This document shows positions 1-8,421 of a stretch of DNA of 64,000 nucleotides, one piece after another. This stretch comes from CAWJMD01 sp963700925. GTDB taxonomy: Bacteria; Actinomycetota; Actinomycetes; Actinomycetales; CAWJMD01. The notes beneath the pieces were generated by a model. That model made no database searches. It saw only the letters and a program-made list of their open reading frames with translations, and was not told the origin of the DNA. The DNA lies in the NCBI GenBank assembly GCA_963700925.1, contig OY969553.1, positions 1,302,001-1,366,000 of the forward strand. The letters are read 5' to 3'. How positions within the stretch are numbered: position 1 is the first letter of the stretch; each line of letters opens with the position of its first letter. Position numbers and translations under genes: made by a program.

Positions 1-699
1 GGTGCGGTCGAGCACGTCGAAGATGGCCGGGTGCAGCACGTACCGGCCGATGATGGCCAGGTTGCTCGGGGCGTCGGCGGGGTCGGGCTTCTCGACCAGG
101 CCGGTGATGGTGACGACCTCGGCACCGCCCTCGGTGGGGTACTTGCCATCGGCGGACGGGCTCTCCTGGACGGCGGCGCAGCCGTACAGGTGCACCTGGT
201 CGGCGGGAACCTCCATCAGCGCCACGACACTGCCCTCGTGCTCCCCCTGCACGGCGATCATCGCCTCCAGCAGCTCGTCACGGGCGTCGATGAGGTCGTC
301 GCCGAGCAGCACCGCGAACGGCTCGTGCCCGACGTGCCGGCGAGCGCACAGCACAGCGTGGCCGAGACCACGAGGGTTCCCCTGGCGCACGTAGTGCACG
401 TCGGCGAGCACCGACGACGCCTTCACCTTCTCGAGCCGGGTCGAGTCGCCCTTGGCCTCCAGCGCCGCCTCGAGCTCCCAGGCGTGGTCGAAGTGGTCCT
501 CCAGGGAGCCCTTGTTGCGCCCGGTCACCAGGAGCACGTCGTCCAGTCCGGCCCGCACGGCCTCCTCGACCACGTACTGGATCGCCGGCTTGTCGACGAC
601 CGGCAGCATCTCCTTGGGCGTCGCCTTGGTCGCGGGGAGGAAGCGGGTGCCCAGACCCGCCGCTGGGATCACGGCCTTGCGCACTGCGGGGAGGGTCAT
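1..699 (-). CDS. galU: UTP--glucose-1-phosphate uridylyltransferase, 3' end outside window
   Basis: Makes UDP-glucose from UTP and glucose-1-phosphate, a cytoplasmic step supplying cell-wall and storage polysaccharide precursors. The 233 visible codons begin MTLPAVRKAVIPAAGLGTRF and carry the nucleotidyltransferase signature GLGTRFLPATKATPKEM near residues 15-31, then the sugar-nucleotide-binding strand region VVDKPAIQYVVEEAV. A second family stretch, GNPRGLGHAVLCAR, lies near residue 105. The ATG at 699 is the natural family start. The reading frame is still open at base 1, so roughly the last quarter of the usual ~300-residue protein is missing only because the window ends. It lies 33 bp downstream of a co-directional peptidoglycan-binding-like gene. 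Identification is firm. Confidence 0.95.
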   Translation of the reverse strand, partial: MTLPAVRKAVIPAAGLGTRFLPATKATPKEMLPVVDKPAIQYVVEEAVRAGLDDVLLVTGRNKGSLEDHFDHAWELEAALEAKGDSTRLEKVKASSVLADVHYVRQGNPRGLGHAVLCARRHVGHEPFAVLLGDDLIDARDELLEAMIAVQGEHEGSVVALMEVPADQVHLYGCAAVQESPSADGKYPTEGGAEVVTITGLVEKPDPADAPSNLAIIGRYVLHPAIFDVLDRT

Positions 700-732
700 G
701 CCCGCAGGCTATCTACTCCCAGGCCGGCCGGC

Positions 733-1011
733 TCAGCACTGGCCGAGAGAGCCCCACGTCGCGGTCCCGACGACGCCGTCGCACATGAGCCCGGCACGCA
801 TCTGCCACTCCTTGACCTCACGCTCGGTGGTGGTGCCGAAGATGCCGTCGACCGTCAGGCGCGAGCCACGGTCGTTGAGGCACCGCTGCAGCACCGTCAC
901 GACGTACCCGGAGCTGCCCCGCCGCACGGTCTGCGGGCACGACGCTCCCACGGTCACTTGCTCCTCTACCTCCAGGGCTCCTACGTCGACAGACGTCTTC
1001 ACCTGGCTCAT
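733..1011 (-). CDS. Small peptidoglycan-binding-like domain protein
   Basis: A 92-residue protein with no signal peptide or membrane segment. Residues ~30-90 match the PG_binding_1 helical repeat: the pattern LQRCLNDRG...LTVDGIFGTTTEREVKEWQ...VVGTATWGSL is the usual 'x-LQ-x-L-x-DG-x-FGxxTxxAVxxFQxxxGLxxDGxVGxxTW' signature. Two or three cysteines (C25, C43, C66 region) are unusual for this fold and could form disulphides if the protein were exported. ATG at 1011 is preceded by GAGGGAGTGACC. The 94-bp spacer to the divergent gene at 1106 should hold both promoters. Function in the cell is unknown; wall attachment would need export by a route not visible here. Confidence 0.7.
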   Translation of the reverse strand: MSQVKTSVDVGALEVEEQVTVGASCPQTVRRGSSGYVVTVLQRCLNDRGSRLTVDGIFGTTTEREVKEWQMRAGLMCDGVVGTATWGSLGQC

Positions 1012-1105
1012 GGTCACTCCCTCGTCGTCCGAAACGGTCGTCGTCCGATAAGACGGTACGGACGCCCGGGTCGTTGCACGCCAGCCGGGACGACACCATG
1101 GAGGG

Positions 1106-1753
1106 GTGCAGAACTCCGACGAGCTGGCCGCGGCGAAGTCCGCCCTGCGCCGCGGGGTCCGCGCCCGCCGCGGCGCGATCGGGCCGTCCCAACGCGCCGA
1201 CACCGCCGAGGGACTGCGACGCACCGGACTCGCCGTGCAGCCGCTGACCGCGGCCCACTGGGTGGCGGGATACGTGGCGCTGACGGGCGAGCCCGACCTG
1301 GAGCTGCTGCTCGACGGCGTGGCCGCGGCCGGGGCCGAGATCCTGCTGCCGGTGCTGCCGGCCGCTGCCGACACCCGTCCAGGAGTGCTGGGCTGGGCCG
1401 TCCGGTCGGGTGATCTGGAGCCTGGTCCTGCTCTGTCGTCCGGACGCCGGATCCCCCAGCCGACGGGACTCGTCGCGGCCAATCTCGTTGCAGCACAACC
1501 GGCGGGAGTCGACGTCGTGCTGATGCCGGCGCTGGCAGCCGACACGCACGGCGCGCGGCTCGGGCAGGGCGGAGGCTGGTACGACCGCTCCCTCGCCGAG
1601 CTGTCTGCCGGAGGCACGAAGCCGCCCCTGCTCGTCGCGGTGGTCCACGACGACGAGCTGTTCGACGGACGGACGGACCCGCTGCCCGTGGGGGAGCACG
1701 ACATTCGGGTAGACGCCGTGCTCACTCCGACCAGGTGGCTGACGGTCCGCTGA
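1106..1753 (+). CDS. 5-formyltetrahydrofolate cyclo-ligase
   Basis: ATP-dependent conversion of 5-formyl-THF to 5,10-methenyl-THF, a folate-salvage step in the cytoplasm. The 215-residue protein has the family's Arg-rich N-terminus (K11 to R25, ATP phosphate contacts) and the C-terminal signature RLGQGGGWYDRSL near residue 150, matching the GxGGGYYDR loop. It ends with the usual short strand VDAVLTPTRW. GTG at 1106 is chosen because it gives the normal family N-terminus; an ATG eight bases upstream is in another frame. There is no well-spaced ribosome-binding site, so a short-leader transcript is possible. It converges on the acylase gene with only 15 bp between the stops. Confidence 0.92.
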   Translation: MQNSDELAAAKSALRRGVRARRGAIGPSQRADTAEGLRRTGLAVQPLTAAHWVAGYVALTGEPDLELLLDGVAAAGAEILLPVLPAAADTRPGVLGWAVRSGDLEPGPALSSGRRIPQPTGLVAANLVAAQPAGVDVVLMPALAADTHGARLGQGGGWYDRSLAELSAGGTKPPLLVAVVHDDELFDGRTDPLPVGEHDIRVDAVLTPTRWLTVR

Positions 1754-1768
1754 ACGGCGTTGTCCCCG

Positions 1769-4435
1769 TTACTGTTCGGACGGCGTCAGCACCAGCGTGT
1801 CGCGGGAGCTGGCCTCGACGGCACCGCGCGAGAACGGCCAGGCGAAGCTCTCACCCTTCGCCCAGGCCTCGAACTGGTCGCCGTAGTGAGGACTCCACGG
1901 ATGGCCCGAGATGCCGGTGAGATCGACCCACGTCGAGGCATCGAGGTCGCCGAGGTCGACGACCATCCGCATCGACGGCACCGCGGTGACCTCGTACGTG
2001 CCGACCTCGGAGGCGTCCCAGGCAGTGGCGTTCACGATCGAGGGCCCACCGCCGACCTGCGTGCGGTCAGAGTTGAACAGCGCCCTGACCGGCCCGGGGA
2101 CCGAGTCCCCGCCGAGCGGCTGCTGCTGAAGCGTCAGCGTGTGGAGCTTGCCCCACTCCCAGGTCTCGGGGTCCTTGCCCAGGCTGGTCGTCAGCTCGAG
2201 ACGGGCGTCCCGCAGGGCCTGGCCGATGATCTGGTCGCGGCTCTCGCTGATGGTCGGCGTGCTCGCGTTGTCCCACCACGGGCTGCCCTTGTTCTCCTCG
2301 AGGAGCAGTGCGCGCATCACCTCGAACCAGCGGCCTCCCCCGTTCGGTCGTGCCTCCTCGGGCAGCTCGTCGTGAAAGGTCAGCTCCAGCAGGTTGCTCC
2401 AGACCGCGTTGTAGTAGGCGGCCTCTGGCGAGTCGGCGGGCTGCGTGTAGTCCCAGTCGCGCAGCATGTCCACGGCCTCGGCCGTGAACCGGCGCATGCG
2501 TGGGTCGAGCTCGAAGTCGGCCGGTGGGGCCTCGACCAGCATCGGCACCAGGACCTGAGCGAAGCCGTTCGTCGTGTCCATCTGCAGGTCACGCATGTCC
2601 TGCGCGTCCACAGTGCCCCCGTCGGCGGTCGCCGCCGTCAGCACGTCGCGGATCCGCTGGGACCGGTAGCCGTAGTCCCAGTCCGACGTGAGGTACGGGC
2701 CGGGCCCATCGGTGACCTGCTGGTTCGCCGCGACGATGAACCCCGCCATGGGGTCGAGCGACGTCGGCAGCTGCTCGAACGGCACGTAGCCGGTCCAGTC
2801 CCAGCTGGAGTCCCAGCCCGCCCTGGGCCACGTGCCGTCGGCTCGCCCGAGACCTTCTCCGGTCGGGCGGACGGGGATCTTCCCGGGTGTCTGGTAGCCG
2901 ATGTGTCCTTCCCTGTCGGCGTACACCAGGTTCTGGCTCGGCACCTCGAAGAACTCGGCGGCTGCCCGGAAGTCGTCCCAGTCCTGCGCTGTGTCGAGGG
3001 CGAAGAGGGCGTCGGCGGTTCGGCCCGGCGTCAGCGCCGTCCATGACAGCGCCACCTCGTACCCCTCGCCGGCGAACGGCGCTCCCTCGAGGGGCGGGGG
3101 GCTGGTCCCGGCTTGTCGGACGGCCTCGGATGCGTCCGAGATGAGAGGGCCGTGCACGGTGGACCGGATCTCGATCTCGACCGAGGGCGCCCCCGCCACC
3201 TCGATGGTCTCGACGCGTGACTCGACGGGCACTTGGGCGTTGTCCCGCTTGTAGTTGTCACCCGACAGCTTCTCCAGGAAGAAGTCGCTGACGTCGGGCC
3301 CGAGATTGGTCATGCCCCAGGCGATCTGGGCGTTGTGCCCGATCACGATGCCTGGCAGGCCGGCGAACGAGTACCCCGCGACGTCGAAGGGGCACTCCTC
3401 GCCGACGTCCGTGCAGTGCAGGCCGACCTGGTACCAGATCCCGGGCATCCCCGGCTCCAGGTGCGGGTCGTTGGCCAGCATGGGCTTGCCCGACTCGGTG
3501 AACTGCCCCGACACGACCCACGAGTTCGACCCGACCCCGTCGCCACGGCCGAGCAGCTCGGGAACGGAGTCGAGCGCCCGCTGCGCCGCGGCGAACACGT
3601 CGCCCGCAGCCTGGATCTCCGGGTCGGGCGCGACCGAGCCCCCAGCCGTCTCGGTGGCGGAGCCAGCAGCCCCGTCCGCATTCAGGGCACCGTCGAGCGA
3701 TGACCCCGCCTGGACCGCCGTCGGCAGGATCGGCGCGTGACGCGTCGGGTCGTAGGGCGGGTAGAGCTCCTCGACCCGCGCGACCTTGGCCGCGTCGTCG
3801 TCGATCGCCAGGGCCCCGTAGACCTGCGCGCGACCGAGCTCGTCGTCGTAGTTGGTGCGCAGGTCCCACGCCATCGCCTTCAGCCAGGCCAGCGAGTCGA
3901 GCGGCGTCCACTCCTCGATCCGGCGCAGGTCGTTCTCCGTGGCCAGCACCGGGTACGCGGCCGACAGCTCGGACGGGGACCGCTCGCCGATGTAGGCGTT
4001 GACCCCGTCGGCGTAGGCCTGCAGGTACCGCTGCGTCTCCGGGTTCAGCAACGGCAGCTCCTGCTCGGCGACCCGCCGCCAGCCGAGCGTGCGGACCACG
4101 ATGTCGGCCTGCAGCGCCTCCTCGTTGTCGCCCACGAGCTCGGACAGCCGTCCCGACGTCACGTGCCGGCGGAAGTCCATCTCGAAGAAGCGGTCCTGCG
4201 CGTGCACGAACCCCTGCGCATAGAAGAGGTCGTCGGACGAGTCCGCGTAGATCTGCGGCACTCCCTGCTCGTCGCGCAGCACCTGCACCTCGGCACCGAG
4301 GCCCGCCACCTGCACCTCGCCGGAGTACTCGGGCAACGGTCGTCGGACGGTGACCACCACGGTGACGGTGAGGACGAGGACGACGGCCGCCAGGAGGGCC
4401 ACCGCAGCGATGGCGATGCGTCTCAGTCCGGGCAC
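1769..4435 (-). CDS. Penicillin-acylase-family N-terminal-nucleophile hydrolase
   Basis: Self-cleaving amidase of the penicillin G acylase/cephalosporin acylase/acyl-homoserine-lactone acylase family, probably acting outside the membrane. With the GTG at 4435 the protein has 888 residues: a single N-terminal membrane segment (about residues 5-30), an alpha-chain region starting EVQVLRDEQGVPQIYA, and the processing site GVGSNSWVVSG, where Ser303 would become the new N-terminal nucleophile after cleavage at Gly302. The beta-chain motifs ANDPHLE, GHNAQIAWGMTN and PSQNLVYAD follow. The frame stays open to 4699, but that extension is low-complexity, overlaps the divergent antiporter gene and lacks a start with a ribosome site; AGGTGG lies upstream of 4435. 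Substrate (acyl-homoserine lactone, beta-lactam, acyl-peptide) cannot be told from sequence. Confidence 0.88.
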   Translation of the reverse strand: MPGLRRIAIAAVALLAAVVLVLTVTVVVTVRRPLPEYSGEVQVAGLGAEVQVLRDEQGVPQIYADSSDDLFYAQGFVHAQDRFFEMDFRRHVTSGRLSELVGDNEEALQADIVVRTLGWRRVAEQELPLLNPETQRYLQAYADGVNAYIGERSPSELSAAYPVLATENDLRRIEEWTPLDSLAWLKAMAWDLRTNYDDELGRAQVYGALAIDDDAAKVARVEELYPPYDPTRHAPILPTAVQAGSSLDGALNADGAAGSATETAGGSVAPDPEIQAAGDVFAAAQRALDSVPELLGRGDGVGSNSWVVSGQFTESGKPMLANDPHLEPGMPGIWYQVGLHCTDVGEECPFDVAGYSFAGLPGIVIGHNAQIAWGMTNLGPDVSDFFLEKLSGDNYKRDNAQVPVESRVETIEVAGAPSVEIEIRSTVHGPLISDASEAVRQAGTSPPPLEGAPFAGEGYEVALSWTALTPGRTADALFALDTAQDWDDFRAAAEFFEVPSQNLVYADREGHIGYQTPGKIPVRPTGEGLGRADGTWPRAGWDSSWDWTGYVPFEQLPTSLDPMAGFIVAANQQVTDGPGPYLTSDWDYGYRSQRIRDVLTAATADGGTVDAQDMRDLQMDTTNGFAQVLVPMLVEAPPADFELDPRMRRFTAEAVDMLRDWDYTQPADSPEAAYYNAVWSNLLELTFHDELPEEARPNGGGRWFEVMRALLLEENKGSPWWDNASTPTISESRDQIIGQALRDARLELTTSLGKDPETWEWGKLHTLTLQQQPLGGDSVPGPVRALFNSDRTQVGGGPSIVNATAWDASEVGTYEVTAVPSMRMVVDLGDLDASTWVDLTGISGHPWSPHYGDQFEAWAKGESFAWPFSRGAVEASSRDTLVLTPSEQ

Positions 4436-4544
4436 CCGCCGAGAGTAACCACCTAAACTGAGCCACACTGCGCGCCGCCCCGACCGCACCGGGCCGTGAT
4501 CCGGAGACGGGTCCGGAGTCGCCGCACTCTCCGTGAGGAGCCTC

Positions 4545-6047
4545 GTGAGTGTCGACGACCTGAACTGGGCCGTCTTCGCGGGTGCGCTCGTCCTCCTCGT
4601 CGCCATCGTGGCCGTGCGGATCTCGTCACGGACCGGAATGCCCTCCCTGCTGCTGTATCTCGGACTCGGCGTGCTTCTGGGTGAGGGCGGCCTCGGCATC
4701 GCCTTCGAGGACTATGAGCTCACGACGGTGCTCGGGTACGCCGCGCTGGTCGTGATCCTTGCCGAGGGTGGCCTGACCACGCGGTGGAGCACGATCCGCC
4801 GGTCGGTGGTGCCGGCCGGCGTACTCGCCACGGTCGGCACCGCTGTGTCGGTGCTGGTCGTCGGCATCGCCGCCCACTTTCTGCTCGGCTCGTCGTGGAC
4901 CCTGGCGCTCCTGCTCGGGGCAGTGGTCTCCTCGACCGACGCCGCCGCGGTCTTCTCGGTGCTGCGGCGTGTCCCGCTGCCCCGACGGCTGGCCGGGATG
5001 CTCGAGGCCGAGTCGGGGTTCAACGACGCGCCGGCCGTGATCGTCGTGGTGGCGCTCAGTGGCGTGGCGACCGGCGAGGAGTCGCACGGGCCTCTGCTGC
5101 TGGTGCTCGCGGCCGGCGTCGAGCTGGCCGCCGGGGCGGTCGTCGGCCTCGCTCTCGGGTGGCTGGGGGCTCAGCTGCTGCGCAGGGTGGCCCTTCCGTC
5201 TTCGGGGCTCTACCCGATCGCCGCCATGGCCCTCTGCTCCCTCGCCTACGGAGCGGGCACAGCCGCCCACGCGAGCGGGTTCCTGGCCGTGTACGTCTGC
5301 GGGCTGGTGCTGGGCAACTCCGACCTGCCGCACCGCCAGACCGTGCGGGGGTTCGCCGAGGGTCTGGGCTGGCTCGCGCAGATCGGCCTGTTCGTCCTGC
5401 TCGGCCTGCTCGTCAGCCCGGGCCAGCTGCTCGGTGCCCTCGTGCCCGCGCTCGTGATCGGCAGCGTGCTCCTGCTCGTCGCCCGTCCGCTGTCAGTGCT
5501 CGCCTCGGTCTCGTGGCTCGGCTACCGGTGGCGGGACCAGGCGTTCCTGTCGTGGGCCGGCCTGCGCGGAGCCGTGCCGATCGTGCTGGCCACCATCCCG
5601 GTGGCCGGTCTCGTCCCCGGCTCGGACGCGCTGTTCGAGCTCGTGTTCGTGCTCGTGGTGGTCTTCACATTGCTGCAGGCACCGACCTTGCCCGCCGTCG
5701 CCAGGAGGCTGCAGCTGCGCGGCGACGCGCCGGTCGACATCGAGGTGGAGTCGTCGCCCCTCGAGGCGATGGGCGCGCAGGTGATGCAGGTCAGCGTGGG
5801 GCCGACGTCGAGGATCCACGGCATGGAGCTGTTCGAGCTGCGCCTGCCGGAAGGGGCGAACGTCGCCCTGGTGGTACGCGACGGCACCGCCCTCGTGCCG
5901 GAGCCCCACACGCGCCTGGCCCGTGGCGACGACCTGCTCGTGATCGCCACCTCCCCGGTGAGGAAGAAGGCCGAGCGCCGCCTGCGTCACGTCAGCGAGG
6001 CGGGGCGCCTGGCGCAGTGGAAGGTGGACCCTCGAGACCGGGAGTGA
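4545..6047 (+). CDS. CvrA/NhaP2-type K+(Na+)/H+ antiporter with TrkA_C domain
   Basis: Monovalent cation:proton antiporter of the CPA1 family. The 500-residue protein has about 12-13 hydrophobic helices over residues 5-390, the family motif SSTDAAAVFSVLRR with the ion-binding Asp, and the pair ESGFNDAPAVI. Residues ~405-485 form a soluble RCK_C/TrkA_C domain (VGPTSRIHGMELFELRLPEGANVALVVRDG), as in K+/H+ antiporters that sense nucleotides or potassium. The GTG at 4545 is preferred over the in-frame GTG at 4533 because GAGGAG lies four bases before it. It is divergent from the acylase-family gene. Which cation it moves is not determined by sequence. Confidence 0.9.
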   Translation: MSVDDLNWAVFAGALVLLVAIVAVRISSRTGMPSLLLYLGLGVLLGEGGLGIAFEDYELTTVLGYAALVVILAEGGLTTRWSTIRRSVVPAGVLATVGTAVSVLVVGIAAHFLLGSSWTLALLLGAVVSSTDAAAVFSVLRRVPLPRRLAGMLEAESGFNDAPAVIVVVALSGVATGEESHGPLLLVLAAGVELAAGAVVGLALGWLGAQLLRRVALPSSGLYPIAAMALCSLAYGAGTAAHASGFLAVYVCGLVLGNSDLPHRQTVRGFAEGLGWLAQIGLFVLLGLLVSPGQLLGALVPALVIGSVLLLVARPLSVLASVSWLGYRWRDQAFLSWAGLRGAVPIVLATIPVAGLVPGSDALFELVFVLVVVFTLLQAPTLPAVARRLQLRGDAPVDIEVESSPLEAMGAQVMQVSVGPTSRIHGMELFELRLPEGANVALVVRDGTALVPEPHTRLARGDDLLVIATSPVRKKAERRLRHVSEAGRLAQWKVDPRDRE

Positions 6048-6092
6048 CCGGGCGTGATCTGCACCGCGTTCGGCGATGCTCTGGCGGTGTTG

Positions 6093-6123
6093 GGAAGGAA
6101 ACGCTCGGCCGACCGGTTATGAT
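6093..6123 (+). promoter_or_regulatory. Candidate promoter upstream of the FmdB-like gene
   Basis: TATGAT at 6118-6123 is a good -10 element. No matching -35 lies 17 bp upstream, but GGAA (6093-6096) and GTT (6116-6118) are 19 bp apart, the arrangement of actinobacterial SigH-type stress promoters. It abuts the CIRCE-like element. Assignment to either sigma factor is inference. Confidence 0.4.
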
Positions 6124-6149
6124 TGGCACTCAGGAGCAGCGAGTGCCAG
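6123..6149 (+). promoter_or_regulatory. CIRCE-like inverted repeat (predicted HrcA operator)
   Basis: TTGGCACTC-N9-GAGTGCCAG: nine-base arms, eight of nine positions complementary, with exactly nine bases between them, as in the CIRCE consensus TTAGCACTC-N9-GAGTGCTAA. It lies 38 bp before the FmdB gene start and immediately after a TATGAT -10, the classical position for HrcA repression. Confidence 0.75.
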
Positions 6150-6187
6150 GCTCCGACAACCGAGGCGACAGAAGAGCTGAGGGTCCC

Positions 6188-6577
6188 GTGCCGACATACG
6201 CCTACGCGTGCACCTCCTGCGACAACAGGTTCGAGGTGCACCAGTCGTTCAGCGACGACTCGTTGACGCGCTGCGAGCGGTGCGAGGGCACGCTGCGCAA
6301 GCTGTTCAACTCGGTCGGCATCGTCTTCAAGGGCTCCGGGTTCTACCGCACCGACTCCCGCACCGACTCGCGCGCGGCGACGTCGGCGACTGCCCCGGGC
6401 GGGTCGGGCAACGGCGCTTCATCGTCCGGCAAGGACTCCAAGGACTCCTCGGGCTCGAACACGTCCGAGGGCTCGGGCAGCTCGGCCGGTTCGGACGGCA
6501 CGGGGTCGTCCGGCACCAAGGAGTCGGCGGCCGCCACGTCCTCCCGCTCGCCGGCTGCCGCCGCAGCGAAGACCTGA
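6188..6577 (+). CDS. FmdB-family zinc-ribbon protein
   Basis: A 129-residue protein beginning MPTYAYACTSC, the invariant start of the FmdB/CxxC_CXXC_SSSS family. Residues 1-50 form a small zinc ribbon: CTSC at about 8-11 and CERC at about 30-33, followed by the family segment KLFNSVGIVFKGSGFYRTDSR. Residues ~62-129 are a Ser/Gly/Asp/Thr-rich tail with little order, as usual in actinobacterial members. GTG at 6188 follows GAGCTGAGGG. The family is often called regulatory, but no molecular role is established. The CIRCE-like element and possible stress promoter upstream suggest heat or redox-stress expression, which would be new context. Confidence 0.9.
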   Translation: MPTYAYACTSCDNRFEVHQSFSDDSLTRCERCEGTLRKLFNSVGIVFKGSGFYRTDSRTDSRAATSATAPGGSGNGASSSGKDSKDSSGSNTSEGSGSSAGSDGTGSSGTKESAAATSSRSPAAAAAKT

Positions 6578-6705
6578 TCCTCACGGCGGCGCAGGCTTGG
6601 ACGGCGCGGCGGCCCGCCGTCCACAGGGGCCGCTGAGGCCGACGCTGTCCACAGGACTCGGAGCGGCGATGGCCGCTCTCCCGTCCGGGGCGTAGCGTCC
6701 GGACC

Positions 6706-7563
6706 ATGTCCACCTCGATCGACCAGCCCCAGCCCGGCCGCGCGCCGCTCGACGGCCCTCCCACCGTCGGTGTGATCGGTGGGTCCGGCTTCTACTCCTT
6801 CCTCGACGACCCGACCGAGGTCACCGTGGACACGCCCTTCGGCGTGCCCAGCGAGCCTCCGGTCGTCGGTACGGTCGCCGGCCGCCGCGTCGCGTTCCTT
6901 CCTCGGCACGGCCGCGACCACCGCATCCCCCCTCACCTCGTCAACTACCGCGCGAACCTGTGGGCGCTGCGGGCCGTCGGCGTGCGCCAGGTCGTGGCGC
7001 CGTGCGCGGTCGGGTCGCTGCGACCCGAGCTGGGCCCAGGCACCGTCGTGGTGCCCGACCAGGTCGTCGACCGCACCTGGGGGCGCGCGCACACGGTCTA
7101 CGACGCCATCGGGCCCGTCGTGCACGTCGCCTTCGCCGACCCGTTCTGCCCGCGCGGCCGGGCTGCGGTGATGGCCGCGGCCGGGGGAACGGACGGCATG
7201 GAGACAGTGGACGGCGGCACGCTCGTCGTCGTGAACGGTCCCCGGTTCTCCAGCCGTGCCGAGTCGCAGTGGCACGCGGCCGCCGGCTGGTCGCTCGTCG
7301 GCATGACGGCGATGCCGGAGGCGGCGATCGCCCGCGAGCTCGCACTCTGCTTCACCACCGTCGCCCTCGTCACCGACCACGACGCCGGCGTCGAGGGTGG
7401 CGAGGCCGTTACCCACGAGGAGGTGCTGGAGGTGTTCGCGCGCAACGTCGAAGCGCTGAAGTCGCTGGTCGGCCGTGCGATCGCGGGTCTGCCCGACGAC
7501 CAGGCGGACTGCCCGTGCGGCAGGGCGGTCGACGGTCTCAAGCTGCCCTTCGACCTTCCCTGA
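6706..7563 (+). CDS. mtnP: S-methyl-5'-thioadenosine phosphorylase (PNP/MTAP family)
   Basis: Phosphorolysis of methylthioadenosine to adenine and methylthioribose-1-phosphate in methionine salvage. In the 285 residues the trimeric PNP/MTAP landmarks are plain: VGVIGGSGFYSF (phosphate site, residues ~21-32), PRHGRDHRIPPHLVNYRANLWAL (~65-87; His and Arg contacts), the NGPRFSSRAES stretch (~179-189) and GMTAMPEA (~202), followed by TDHDAGVEGGEAV. The C-terminus carries a CPCGRA segment. Purine nucleoside specificity cannot be fully excluded. ATG at 6706 lies in a short intergenic region; the next gene starts 28 bp downstream after a short TGACC repeat. Confidence 0.9.
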   Translation: MSTSIDQPQPGRAPLDGPPTVGVIGGSGFYSFLDDPTEVTVDTPFGVPSEPPVVGTVAGRRVAFLPRHGRDHRIPPHLVNYRANLWALRAVGVRQVVAPCAVGSLRPELGPGTVVVPDQVVDRTWGRAHTVYDAIGPVVHVAFADPFCPRGRAAVMAAAGGTDGMETVDGGTLVVVNGPRFSSRAESQWHAAAGWSLVGMTAMPEAAIARELALCFTTVALVTDHDAGVEGGEAVTHEEVLEVFARNVEALKSLVGRAIAGLPDDQADCPCGRAVDGLKLPFDLP

Positions 7564-7591
7564 CCTGACCTGACCTGGACGGTACGCCGAG

Positions 7592-8314
7592 ATGCTCTCG
7601 CTCAGCTGGTTCAGCCAGTCCGACGGGGCGGCGGGCCCGTCACCTCGCGGGCGCCCTGCCCCCCGGGCCCGAGCCGCGCGCAGGTGGGTCGGCCGGCACC
7701 GACGCTCCCTCGCGGCTCTCCTGCTGGCGGCCGCCGCCGGTGTCGGTCTCGAGGCAGTCACCTCACCACCGCCGGAAGGCGTCGAGGTGACCGTCGCCGC
7801 GTCCGACCTGCCGTCGGGGCACCGGGTCACCGAGGGCGACGTGAGGCGCACGCACCTACCGGCGGACGCCGTGCCCACCGGCGTCGTGCCCGCCTCCGAG
7901 CTGGTCGGCCAACGGCTCTCCGGCCCGGTCCGCGCGGGCGAGACGCTGACCGACTGGCGCATGGCGTCCGACGGCCCGGCCTCGGCACTCGCCACCGGGC
8001 GCGTGGCCATGCCCGTCGACCTCCGATCCGGCGCCACCAGGTGGCTCTTTCCCGGGGCGAGGGTGAGCCTGCTCGCCTCACGCAGCGAGGTTCTCGACGT
8101 CGGCCAGAACCACGACGACGGACCGCCTCCCGCTCACATGGTCGCTCGCGACGTCGTGGTGCTGGACGTGCCCGTACCGGACGACGAGGGCCTGCTGGCC
8201 ACAGCGGACGTCGAGGGCACCAGGACGGTTCTGCTGTCGGTGCGCCCTGAAGAAGCCGCCGCGCTCGCGTCGGTCTCCGCCGGCTGGTGGCTCAGCCCCG
8301 TCGTCCTGCCCTAG
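7592..8314 (+). CDS. SAF-domain (CpaB/RcpC-like) membrane-anchored protein
   Basis: A 240-residue protein with a basic, Pro-rich cytoplasmic N-terminus, one transmembrane segment near residues 40-52 (LAALLLAAAAGVGLEAV) and an extracellular SAF domain at ~66-125 (VTVAASDLPSGHRVTEGDVRRTHLPAD...LVGQRLSGPVRAGETLT). The rest resembles the CpaB/RcpC C-terminal half (VDLRSGATRWLFPGARVSLLA). CpaB proteins serve Flp pilus assembly, but this copy is 36 kb from the tad operon, which has its own cpaB, and sits beside mscL in an arrangement I recall as conserved in related actinobacteria. Its role is therefore probably separate from Flp pili. ATG at 7592 follows a TGACCTGACCTGACCTGG repeat. Confidence 0.75.
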   Translation: MLSLSWFSQSDGAAGPSPRGRPAPRARAARRWVGRHRRSLAALLLAAAAGVGLEAVTSPPPEGVEVTVAASDLPSGHRVTEGDVRRTHLPADAVPTGVVPASELVGQRLSGPVRAGETLTDWRMASDGPASALATGRVAMPVDLRSGATRWLFPGARVSLLASRSEVLDVGQNHDDGPPPAHMVARDVVVLDVPVPDDEGLLATADVEGTRTVLLSVRPEEAAALASVSAGWWLSPVVLP

Positions 8315-8421
8315 CCGCCACGTTCAGCCGCCACGTTTGAATCTCCAACTGCGACTTCCGCAACGCTAGCGTGACCCCGTCCGGCGCTCTGACGGCGCTT
8401 TCCGCACACACCAGGAGTGTC

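Noticed and set aside
4436..4699. N-terminal extension of the acylase frame
   Set aside because: Low-complexity Pro/Ser/Arg sequence that overlaps the antiporter gene; the membrane helix and ribosome site support GTG 4435.
6343..8037. A 564-codon minus-strand frame opposite mtnP and the SAF gene
   Set aside because: Both plus-strand genes have clear family motifs; the antisense translation has none.
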